From contig CBDDBR010000007.1 of NCBI GenBank assembly GCA_965225895.1, positions 1-64,000 of the forward strand: 64,000 bases of DNA, written 5' to 3'. Source of the stretch: Endobugula sp965225895 (GTDB lineage Bacteria; Pseudomonadota; Gammaproteobacteria; Pseudomonadales; Cellvibrionaceae). Positions 24,109 through 32,151 of this stretch are shown here, one piece after another (within the stretch, counting starts at the first letter, position 1; each line of letters starts with the position of its first letter). The notes beneath the pieces are model-generated. The model saw nothing but the letters and a program-made list of their open reading frames with translations. It searched no databases and was not told where the DNA came from. A program made the position numbers and the translations under genes.

Positions 24109-25257
24109 TTACTCCCGAAAGCGTAAATTATCACGAGATAATTGCGACACTGATGTGCGCCCCATGAGCTTCATATCTCTTTCCAGTTCGGCTCGCATGA
24201 GACCTAGGGCGCGTTCAACACCTGTTTGGCCTGCTGCTGCTAGTGGGTATAAGTACATGCGGCCAATGCCGACGGCTTTGGCACCTAGTGACAGGGCTTT
24301 GAGTACATGTGTGCCTCGTTGAACGCCACTGTCAAATAGTACGTCAATGTCATCGCCGACTTCATCAACGATTTCGGCTAATTGGTCAAAGGAGCTTCTT
24401 GAACCATCTAATTGGCGGCCTCCGTGGTTAGAAACAATAACGCCTGTGCAGCCTATATCTACGGCTTTGCGTGCATCTTCTCGACTCATGATACCTTTTA
24501 AGCAAAATTCCCCATCCCAAAATTTTACCATTTCGGCGACATCGTCCCAGTTCATGGAGGGGTCGAGCATGTTAGTAAAGTAGTCGCCAATAGAGCTGGC
24601 GCCATTGCTCATATCTACATGGTCTTCAAGTTGTGGTAAGCGAAATTTTTCATGGGTGATGTAATTGATTCCCCACATGGGTTTCATGGCAAATTGCAGC
24701 ATGCCGCTTAAGGTGAGTTTAAGGGGAATGGAAAACCCTGTTTTTAAATCACGCTCGCGATTGCCACCAGTAATGGAGTCTACTGTGAGCATCATCACCT
24801 GAACACCTGCGGCCTTTGCGCGTGCCATCATCGCCTTGTTTAAGCTGCGATCTTTATGAAAATAAAATTGGTAGGCCTGCGGTGTGTCTATTTGCTGGGC
24901 AATATCTTCTAGGCTGACAGTGCCTAATGATGATACGCCGAATAGGGTGCCATATTTTTCGGCAGCGGCGGCAACGGCATGTTCTCCTTGGTGGTGAAAT
25001 AAGCGTTGCAGTGCTGTTGGCGAGCAATACACAGGCATGTCTAGTTTTTGCCCCATGACGGTTACTGATAGGTCTACGTCTTTTACGCCAGTTAATACAT
25101 TGGGTAATAAATCGCAGCTTTCGAAGGCCGCGGTATTTCTGCGATAGGTTGTTTCATCGTCAGAGCCACCATCAATATAGTTAAAAATAGGAGCGGGCAG
25201 TCGTTTTTTGGCTAGCCGCCTAAAGTCATGAAAGTTATGGCAGTCGTTTAGTTGCAT
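24109..25257 (-). CDS. lldD: L-lactate dehydrogenase (FMN, alpha-hydroxy acid oxidase family)
   Basis: 382 residues. FMN-dependent alpha-hydroxy-acid dehydrogenase with the YIDGGSDDE start region, the substrate and FMN residues, the active-site histidine in GVIVSNHGGRQLDGSRSS, and C-terminal GSGV-type FMN loop (LFDSGVQRGTHVLKAL, AVGIGRMYLYPLAA). It oxidises L-lactate to pyruvate with electrons to quinone at the inner membrane. A glycolate oxidase or mandelate-type enzyme is the alternative, but the D-lactate dehydrogenase and TRAP genes across the divergent promoter favour lactate. Confidence 0.88.
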   Translation of the reverse strand: MQLNDCHNFHDFRRLAKKRLPAPIFNYIDGGSDDETTYRRNTAAFESCDLLPNVLTGVKDVDLSVTVMGQKLDMPVYCSPTALQRLFHHQGEHAVAAAAEKYGTLFGVSSLGTVSLEDIAQQIDTPQAYQFYFHKDRSLNKAMMARAKAAGVQVMMLTVDSITGGNRERDLKTGFSIPLKLTLSGMLQFAMKPMWGINYITHEKFRLPQLEDHVDMSNGASSIGDYFTNMLDPSMNWDDVAEMVKFWDGEFCLKGIMSREDARKAVDIGCTGVIVSNHGGRQLDGSRSSFDQLAEIVDEVGDDIDVLFDSGVQRGTHVLKALSLGAKAVGIGRMYLYPLAAAGQTGVERALGLMRAELERDMKLMGRTSVSQLSRDNLRFRE

Positions 25258-25345
25258 TCGTTTTTCTCCGCTGTGTTGTTGTGCTGATTGCGCGCTTTAC
25301 TGAAAGAATACTTGTTTTTATGTCATGTTATAGTATGTCTTTTTA

Positions 25346-25360
25346 ATTGGTATTACCAAT
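25346..25360. promoter_or_regulatory. LldR/PdhR-type operator 1
   Basis: ATTGGTATTACCAAT, a near-perfect palindrome of the TGGTnnnACCA type bound by PdhR and LldR. It lies about 90 bases upstream of lldD. Confidence 0.72.
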
Positions 25361-25476
25361 ATGTCGTAATATTTATTGTTGGTTTTATAACCCTAAAGTA
25401 GTATTTTTGATCAATATATTCGGTTATTGTTTGACTTTTAAAATAAATACAGATAATTTACCGCACTATATTTAAT

Positions 25477-25491
25477 ATTGGTATTACCAAT
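25477..25491. promoter_or_regulatory. LldR/PdhR-type operator 2
   Basis: The same ATTGGTATTACCAAT sequence, about 130 bases from operator 1 and about 100 bases upstream of the TRAP binding-protein gene. Two sites spanning a divergent promoter suggest looping or joint repression. Confidence 0.72.
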
Positions 25492-25588
25492 TATTGAGGT
25501 GCTTGATATTACATAAAATAAAAGTACAACGATTAAGCGACATTAAGATCTCGCGAAACATAATTACAATAATCATGAGGATTTTTTA

Positions 25589-26647
25589 ATGAAAAAGATG
25601 ACGTTAACAGCATTGGCGATTGCGGCAGCCTCTTATCTTTCGGCGCCTGCAATGGCTGCAAACGATAAACCTGTATTACTGAAAATGCCTATTTATTACG
25701 GGTCTCACCTACCGGGCTTGGGTTCAACGGCCAAATACCTTACTGACAATGTAAAAGTACTGAGTAATGGTTCGATCAAAATAAAAATGTATGAGCCGAA
25801 AAAGTTGATTGCTTCGGGTGAGATTCTTGATGCGGTATCAACAGGAAAAGTGCAGGCTGGGTATGCAACACCGGGTAATTGGGGTGGCAAAATGCCTGCA
25901 GCACGTTTGTTTTCTGCGGTGCCTTTTGGCCCAGAGGCACCAGAATATTTAGCGTGGTTTATGTATGGTAATGGCGCTAAGTTGCATCAAGCACTATATG
26001 ACAAATTTGGTTATAACGTGAAGACACAGGTGTGCGGCATTATTGCTCCAGAAACGTCGGGTTGGTTTAGAAAAGAAATAAAAACGGCGGATGATTTAAA
26101 GGGCTTAAAAATGCGTTTCTTTGGTTTAGGTGCCGAGGTAATGGAAAAGTTGGGTGTTAGTACTGTGGGCTTAGCGGGTGGTGAGATATTTCCAGCCTTA
26201 GAAAAAGGCGCTATTGATGCAACCGAATTTTCAATGCCTGCCATTGATAAGCGCATAGGCGTTAGTAAGATTGCTAAATATAATTATTATCCGGGTTGGC
26301 ATCAGCAGGCAACGGTATTTGAATTGTTGATAAACAAAGATACGTGGCATGGTATGAGCGATACACAACAGACGGTGATCACTCAATTATGCCGTGCGGC
26401 GACGTTAGATGCTTTAGCATTGGGTGAAGCGATTCAAGCACCAGTAATGCGTGAAAATATTGAGAAAGGCGTGAAAAATTTGTACTGGTCAGATGACATG
26501 CTAAAAACATTCGAAGAAAAATGGCATGAAGTGGTTGATGAGCAAAAAGCAAAAGATACGGATTTTGCGGCTATTTGGGCAGACTTAAGTGCTTTTCGTG
26601 AAGACTATCGATTATGGGAAAAGAATGCATTTTTACCACGTGATTAA
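25589..26647 (+). CDS. dctP: TRAP transporter solute-binding protein, lactate/2-oxoacid type (DctP family)
   Basis: 352 residues with a signal peptide cleaved after AMA. TRAP_DctP fold of the TakP/LakP kind: MRFFGLGAEVMEKLGV, then GGEIFPALEKGAIDATEFSM with the arginine or acid pocket region, and YNYYPGWHQQATVFELLIN. LakP-type proteins bind lactate with calcium. Periplasmic. AGGA ribosome site (GAGGATTTTTTA) before the ATG. First gene of the rightward operon. Confidence 0.85.
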   Translation: MKKMTLTALAIAAASYLSAPAMAANDKPVLLKMPIYYGSHLPGLGSTAKYLTDNVKVLSNGSIKIKMYEPKKLIASGEILDAVSTGKVQAGYATPGNWGGKMPAARLFSAVPFGPEAPEYLAWFMYGNGAKLHQALYDKFGYNVKTQVCGIIAPETSGWFRKEIKTADDLKGLKMRFFGLGAEVMEKLGVSTVGLAGGEIFPALEKGAIDATEFSMPAIDKRIGVSKIAKYNYYPGWHQQATVFELLINKDTWHGMSDTQQTVITQLCRAATLDALALGEAIQAPVMRENIEKGVKNLYWSDDMLKTFEEKWHEVVDEQKAKDTDFAAIWADLSAFREDYRLWEKNAFLPRD

Positions 26648-26742
26648 TATTGCACGTGTAGTTTGAATACATGAATGAGGGAGGGTATGAATAATTTTTA
26701 TACGTTCCCTCTTACCTTTATCGCAGTACAACTAGGGAGCTT

Positions 26743-27303
26743 ATGATTATGTCTGTAAGCCACCACGCAAAAAATTTACCAACAGTACCTAATAATATAT
26801 TAACCATAATATCGGATGGCTTGGGTCGGATTGTATATTTTTTTGCAGTTATTTTTTGTTGGAGTTATGTTTTTTTAATTGTTGCTATTTTGGTTAACGT
26901 CATTATGCGTTATGGATTTAGTAATGGTTTGATTGTGTTTGAAGAAATTCAATGGCATTTGTATGCCGTCGGTATGATGTTTGGCCTCTCTTATGCTGAA
27001 ATTACAAATAGCCAGGTACGTGTAGATGTTGTTGCGGATAAGCTAAAAAAGCGTAATGCCATTCGATGGGAAATAGTAGGTGCAATATTTTTTATATTGC
27101 CTTTTATCTTTGTTGTTATTTATAACGGCATTCCTTACGTTGAAAGTTCGTTTGCTATTAACGAGTCATCAAATTCACCGCTAGGTTTACCTTATCGCTG
27201 GGCGATTAAAGCGGTTATCCCTCTGAGTTTTGCGCTACTTGCCATAGCGGTCACTTCAAGATTATTACGTAATATCAATATATTGATGTTTGGCAGAGAA
27301 TAA
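26743..27303 (+). CDS. dctQ: TRAP transporter small permease (DctQ)
   Basis: 186 residues with four membrane helices and the DctQ pattern (LVNVIMRYGFSNGLIVFEEIQWHLYAVGMMFGLSYAE). Two ATG codons, 26743 and 26749, are possible; a GGGAG site precedes both. It is followed 5 bases later by the large permease. Inner membrane. Confidence 0.85.
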   Translation: MIMSVSHHAKNLPTVPNNILTIISDGLGRIVYFFAVIFCWSYVFLIVAILVNVIMRYGFSNGLIVFEEIQWHLYAVGMMFGLSYAEITNSQVRVDVVADKLKKRNAIRWEIVGAIFFILPFIFVVIYNGIPYVESSFAINESSNSPLGLPYRWAIKAVIPLSFALLAIAVTSRLLRNINILMFGRE

Positions 27304-27308
27304 TAATT

Positions 27309-28697
27309 ATGGAAATTAATGAAATTTTAGTCATCGCGATGTTTTTTACATTCATCGGATTTTTATTTACAGGTATCCCTGTAGGGTATGTACTAGCGGG
27401 TGTTGGTGTTATATATGGATTTATTGGATATTTCTCTGATATTTATTTAGGAACCATTACGGGATTAGATTTAAATACATTGGGCTTGGTGGTGTCTCGG
27501 CTTTACTCCCTTATGGAAAATTGGGTGCTGGTGGCGTTGCCGATGTTTATATTTATGGGCTTAATGTTAGATCAGTCTGGTGTTGCAGAACGTTTAATGT
27601 TATCCATGCAAGACCTGTTTGGTAAAGTGCGGGGTGGTTTAGCATTAACTGTGACATTTATTGGAATTATATTAGCGGCATCAACAGGAATTATTGGTGC
27701 CTCGGTTGTATTGCTTGGGTTACTCTCGCTGCCTGCTATGATGCGTCAAGGTTATAATAAGTCATTGGCTGCGGGTACTATTTGTAGTGCGGGCACATTG
27801 GGTATCTTACTACCGCCTAGTATTATGTTGGTCATCATGGCAGATCAATTGGCTCTTTCTGTTGGTGATTTATTTATGGGGGCTGTGTTTCCCGGTCTTA
27901 TTTTAGGGGGGCTTTATTTAACGTATATTGTTGTTGCCGCATATCTAAAACCCTCGATAGCGCCATTGCCAGAAAACATTCAGCCGCTCGAATGGAAGTT
28001 AATTCAATCTGTTTTAAAAAATATTGTACCGCCTTTATTACTTATTTTTGCTGTGCTGGGATCTATTTTTGGCGGCATATGCACGCCCACGGAAGCTAGT
28101 GGAATTGGTGCTTTGGGCGCTACATTATTGGCCTTGTATAATAAAAAATTAAACTTTTCTGTATTCAAAAAAGTCAGTTTAGATGCGTATAAAACGACAG
28201 CTTATATTTTTATGATTTTTATTGGGGCAACTATGTTTGCTCTTGTGCTTCGTGAGTTGGGTGGTGATGAGTTGATTGAGCGAGGCTTATCTAGTTTGCC
28301 ATTTGGCCCTTATGGCGTATTGTTTTCAGTGTTAATTATTATATTTTTACTGGGTTTTTTATTAGATTGGATCGAAATTACATTAATTGCGCTGCCATTA
28401 CTAGCACCTGTTATTACGGGTATGGATTTTAGTGTTGATGGCTATGGTGTTATTGATGAGCCTAAGGTCGTGTGGTTTGTGATGTTAGTGGCAATTACAC
28501 TGCAAACCTCTTTTTTAACACCGCCAGTAGGGTTTGCGTTATTTTATCTCAAAGGGGTGTGTCCTCCAGAGGTTAAGTTAACGGATATTTATAAGGGGGT
28601 AACGCCATTTATTATTTTACAATTAATTGGTTTGTTAATTGTTATTTCATTTCCCTCATTAACCACTTGGCTTCCTGCAACTATTTACGGTAATTAA
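27309..28697 (+). CDS. dctM: TRAP transporter large permease (DctM)
   Basis: 462 residues and about 12 helices. DctM motifs: GIPVGYVLAGVGVIYG, ALPMFIFMGLMLDQSG, STGIIGASVVLLGLL, CTPTEASGIGALGA and FFLTPPVGFALFYLKG-like ending (TSFLTPPVGFALFYLKGV). It couples solute uptake to a sodium or proton gradient in the inner membrane together with dctP and dctQ. Confidence 0.88.
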   Translation: MEINEILVIAMFFTFIGFLFTGIPVGYVLAGVGVIYGFIGYFSDIYLGTITGLDLNTLGLVVSRLYSLMENWVLVALPMFIFMGLMLDQSGVAERLMLSMQDLFGKVRGGLALTVTFIGIILAASTGIIGASVVLLGLLSLPAMMRQGYNKSLAAGTICSAGTLGILLPPSIMLVIMADQLALSVGDLFMGAVFPGLILGGLYLTYIVVAAYLKPSIAPLPENIQPLEWKLIQSVLKNIVPPLLLIFAVLGSIFGGICTPTEASGIGALGATLLALYNKKLNFSVFKKVSLDAYKTTAYIFMIFIGATMFALVLRELGGDELIERGLSSLPFGPYGVLFSVLIIIFLLGFLLDWIEITLIALPLLAPVITGMDFSVDGYGVIDEPKVVWFVMLVAITLQTSFLTPPVGFALFYLKGVCPPEVKLTDIYKGVTPFIILQLIGLLIVISFPSLTTWLPATIYGN

Positions 28698-28703
28698 AAG
28701 ACA

Positions 28704-30416
28704 ATGAGCAATTCTGATTTTATTGAATGTTTAGGTGATATTGTTGGTGTGAATAATGTGTTATTGGGTAATACGGAAACAGCACATTATCGTAAGGGAT
28801 TTCGGTCTGGTGAGGGCAGCGCATTATGTGTTGTTTTTCCTACGACATTAGTGCAGCAATGGCATTTGATCAAAACATGTGTTGACCATCATAAAATTAT
28901 TATTATGCAGGCTGCTAACACAGGGTTGACCGAGGGTTCTACGCCTAATGGTGAAGATTACGATAGAGAGATTGTGATTGTGAATACGACACGGATGAAT
29001 GCGATCCATGTTATTAATAATGGCCATCAAATCGTAAGTTTGCCCGGCTCTACATTGCACTCATTAGAAAAAATGTTAAAACCTTTTCATCGCTCTCCGC
29101 ATTCAGTGATTGGGTCTTCGTGTTTGGGAGCTTCTATTGTTGGTGGTGTGTGTAATAACTCAGGTGGTGCACTGGTTAAGCGTGGCCCTGCTTATACAGA
29201 GCTGTCATTATTTGCTCAAATTAATGAACACGGTACATTAGAGTTGGTGAATCATTTAGGTATTAACAATTTAGGCGATTCCCCTGAAGAGATTTTACGG
29301 GCAGTAGAGTTAGGAAATTTTTCGGATAAAGATATTGGTGATATGGATAAGCTGGCATCTGATAAGGAATATACTCAGCGTATTCGGGATGTGGATTCAG
29401 ATACTCCCTCACGTTATAACGCAGATCAGCGGCGCTTATACGAAGCGAGCGGCTGCGCTGGAAAAGTAGCTGTTTTTGCTGTGCGTTTAGATACTTATCC
29501 TATCGCAAAAGAAGAGCAGGTTTTTTATATAGGCACCAATAAGCCTGAAGTGTTAACGCAGCTTCGTCGAGATATTTTGTCAACGTTTAACGAGCTGCCT
29601 GAGGTAGCAGAGTATATGCACCGAGGGGCATTTAATTTAGCAGAAAAATACGGCAAAGATACATTTTTATTAATTAATATATTGGGCACTGATTACTTGC
29701 CTAAAATGTTTGCATTAAAAGCATCAGTAACGGGGGTGTTAAATGCATTTTCTTTTTTACCCAAAAACATTCCCGATAAAATATTGCAAGGTATTAGTCG
29801 AATTTGGCCGCGATGTTTACCGAAGAGAATCGTCGATTTTAGAGACCGTTACGAGCACCACTTAATTTTAAAAATGAGTGATAGTGGTATTAAAGAGGCA
29901 GAAAAGTATTTGTCTGAATCTATGGGTAAAGCCGATAGCGATAGTGCATATTTTGTGTGTGATGAGAATGAAGGAAAAAAGGCATTACTGCATCGCTTTG
30001 CAGCAGCAGGCGCGCCAAATCGTTATCAAATTATGCACGATGACGCGGTAGAAGAAATTTTGCCATTAGATATTGCACTGCGTCGAAATGAAACCGAGTG
30101 GGTGGAGTCATTACCTCAACATATTAAAGAGGATATTTGTGAAACGTTATACTATGGGCATTTTTTATGTCATGTTTTTCACCAAGACTATATTTTGAAA
30201 AAAGGAGCCAATGCGAAGCAGGTGAAAGCAGAAATGTTGGCAATATTAGAAAGCAAAGGAGCCAAATACCCTGCGGAACATAATGTGGGGCACTTGTACC
30301 AAGCAGAAGAACCGCTTAAAAATTTTTACGCAACCTTAGATCCTACCAATACATTTAACCCAGGTATTGGAAAACAGCCTAAACACGTACATGCAACCAG
30401 AAAGTGTGGTTGTTGA
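28704..30416 (+). CDS. dld: Respiratory D-lactate dehydrogenase (FAD, quinone-linked)
   Basis: 570 residues. N-terminal FAD-binding domain with the PCMH-type region (CVVFPTTLVQQWHLI, ANTGLTEGSTPNGEDYDREIVIVNTTRM, SSCLGASIVGGVCNNSGGALV), and a C-terminal domain of the membrane-associated Dld type (LDTYPIAKEEQVFYIGTNK, AAGAPNRYQIMHDD, HNVGHLYQAEEPLKNFYATLDPTNTFNPGIGK). Matches E. coli Dld in length. It oxidises D-lactate and passes electrons to quinone. Starts 6 bases after dctM, so it is the last gene of the TRAP operon. Confidence 0.9.
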   Translation: MSNSDFIECLGDIVGVNNVLLGNTETAHYRKGFRSGEGSALCVVFPTTLVQQWHLIKTCVDHHKIIIMQAANTGLTEGSTPNGEDYDREIVIVNTTRMNAIHVINNGHQIVSLPGSTLHSLEKMLKPFHRSPHSVIGSSCLGASIVGGVCNNSGGALVKRGPAYTELSLFAQINEHGTLELVNHLGINNLGDSPEEILRAVELGNFSDKDIGDMDKLASDKEYTQRIRDVDSDTPSRYNADQRRLYEASGCAGKVAVFAVRLDTYPIAKEEQVFYIGTNKPEVLTQLRRDILSTFNELPEVAEYMHRGAFNLAEKYGKDTFLLINILGTDYLPKMFALKASVTGVLNAFSFLPKNIPDKILQGISRIWPRCLPKRIVDFRDRYEHHLILKMSDSGIKEAEKYLSESMGKADSDSAYFVCDENEGKKALLHRFAAAGAPNRYQIMHDDAVEEILPLDIALRRNETEWVESLPQHIKEDICETLYYGHFLCHVFHQDYILKKGANAKQVKAEMLAILESKGAKYPAEHNVGHLYQAEEPLKNFYATLDPTNTFNPGIGKQPKHVHATRKCGC

Positions 30417-30443
30417 TGGGCTGCTTGCTGTTTTAGCAGTTAT

Positions 30444-30491
30444 AAAAGGCCGTGTTGAACAAGTGGGGGCTACGTTCAGCACGGCTTTTTA
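30444..30491 (+). terminator. Terminator after dld
   Basis: GGCCGTGTTGAAC pairs with GTTCAGCACGGC (one G-U) and is followed by TTTTT. Ends the TRAP-dld operon. Confidence 0.75.
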
Positions 30492-30888
30492 TATTACGCA
30501 CAATATCAAGGGGGGGCGAATGTTTTGAAGGACTTGTCTTTTAACGGGGTTAAGCTTAGGTCTTGTTAGATTTTGTTAGATGTAAGCGCGATTGTGTTAC
30601 TGTAGAAATAGAGTGACGACAAGCAGTAATAAAAAACAGTTACGTAAAATAACTATCAAAATCCGTTATTGAACGTCGTAATCTAAAAACAATCTTAAAA
30701 ATTATCCAGAAATAAAAATATTCAAAAGAATTATTTAGAAAAAGACTCACATCAATATGTGTGGCTCACTAGAGTTTACATTGTTGTAGCAAATAAATGA
30801 GAACGGCGATGAGGTCGGTAATAGTAAGGCTGGGTTAACGTATTGCTTTTGTTTGTTCTTTCTTTATTCACTTTATACGCGGTATAGA
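30492..30888. other. Gap without a recognised gene
   Basis: About 400 bases between the dld terminator and the terminator of the opposite operon. No coding frame of note and no structured RNA that I recognise. AT-rich in parts. Confidence 0.5.
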
Positions 30889-30890
30889 TT

Positions 30891-30928
30891 AAAAAAAGAC
30901 GGCCTCCCTGTGAGGTCAGCCGCCTTAA
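30891..30928 (-). terminator. Terminator of the acnD-prpF operon
   Basis: On the reverse strand GGCGGC...CCTC pairs with GAGG...CCGTC and is followed by a run of seven T. It lies about 50 bases after the prpF stop. Confidence 0.7.
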
Positions 30929-30980
30929 CCGAAATGATGAGTTGAGGTATGTACTGTAAAGAATATTTACAGCAGGTAGC

Positions 30981-32141
30981 TTAGGGGGTGTATACCTCTC
31001 CGCGCATTAATATACGTGCGCTGCGACTCATAGATACTTTTTGAATTTTCCAATCTCCGTTTATTTGTTCTGCGGCGGCGCCTACGGTGAGTGTGCCTGA
31101 TGGGTGACCAAAGCAAATGCTGTTGGGGTGTCCACCGCCTGCGGCGAGGTTCACAAGTGTGTTGGGTACAGCTGCGGCTGCGGCGATAGCCACTGCGGCA
31201 GTGCCCATCATGGCGTGGTGTAGCTTGCCCATAGATAATGCACGTGCACATATGTCAATGTCGTTGGCGGCGACGTGTTTACCGCTTGATGCGGTGTAAT
31301 TTTTGGCGGCGCTACAAAATGCAATTTTAGGGGTGTGCTGGCGTGTTTTTGCTTCATCCAGATCACTGATTAACCCCATCTTTAGTGCACCATAGGCGCG
31401 AATTGTTTCGAAGCGAGCGAGTGCATCAGCATCATTGTTAATGGTGTCTTGCAGTTCTGTGCCATTGTAGCCAAGGGCTTCGGCATTAAGAAAAATGGTG
31501 GGAATACCTGCGGTAATCATGGTGACTTGAAAGTCACCCACATCGGGAACATGCAGTGTGTCGACAACATTACCTGTAGGAAAGAGCGCGCTATCACCGT
31601 CTACGGGGTCAATAAATTCGACAGGAATTTCAGCTGCTGGAAAGGTAACGCCGTCGAGCATAAAGTCGCCGAGTTCTTGTACTTGTCCGTTGCACATTGG
31701 TACATGGGCGATGATGGTTTTTTGAATGTTGGCTTGCCAAATAGTGACCGTAGCCATGCCATTTTCAGGTATTTTATCGGCATCGACTAAACCGTGATGA
31801 ATCGCAAAGGGGCCTACAGCCGCGGATAAGTTGCCGCAGTTACCGCTCCAGTCCATTAATGGTTTATCGATAGAAACTTGGCCGAATAGGTAGTCTACAT
31901 CGTGGCCTGCTTGTTCACTTTTAGAGACGATAACCGTTTTACTGGTGCTGGATGTTGCGCCACCCATACCGTCGATTTGTTTGCCGTAGGGGTCGGGGCT
32001 GCCAATAATACGTAGCAATAGTTGATCTCTGGCTTTGCCAGCTATTTGCGCCGCAGCAGGTAATGCATCCAATTGGAAGAAAACGCCTTTGCTGGTGCCG
32101 CCACGCATATAGGTGGCGGGTACTGTTTGTTGTTGGTTCAT
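30981..32141 (-). CDS. prpF: 2-methylaconitate cis-trans isomerase PrpF
   Basis: 386 residues of the PrpF family: MRGGTSKGVFF near the N-terminus, DGMGGATSSTSKT, SGNCGNLSAAVGPFAI and the C-terminal GHPSGTLTVGA. AcnD makes 2-methyl-trans-aconitate and PrpF isomerises it so that aconitase can hydrate it in the methylcitrate cycle of propionate breakdown. The ATG follows AGGACAAACACC, and it starts 10 bases after the acnD stop. prpB and prpC are not in the window. Confidence 0.9.
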   Translation of the reverse strand: MNQQQTVPATYMRGGTSKGVFFQLDALPAAAQIAGKARDQLLLRIIGSPDPYGKQIDGMGGATSSTSKTVIVSKSEQAGHDVDYLFGQVSIDKPLMDWSGNCGNLSAAVGPFAIHHGLVDADKIPENGMATVTIWQANIQKTIIAHVPMCNGQVQELGDFMLDGVTFPAAEIPVEFIDPVDGDSALFPTGNVVDTLHVPDVGDFQVTMITAGIPTIFLNAEALGYNGTELQDTINNDADALARFETIRAYGALKMGLISDLDEAKTRQHTPKIAFCSAAKNYTASSGKHVAANDIDICARALSMGKLHHAMMGTAAVAIAAAAAVPNTLVNLAAGGGHPNSICFGHPSGTLTVGAAAEQINGDWKIQKVSMSRSARILMRGEVYTP

Positions 32142-32151
32142 GGTGTTTGTC

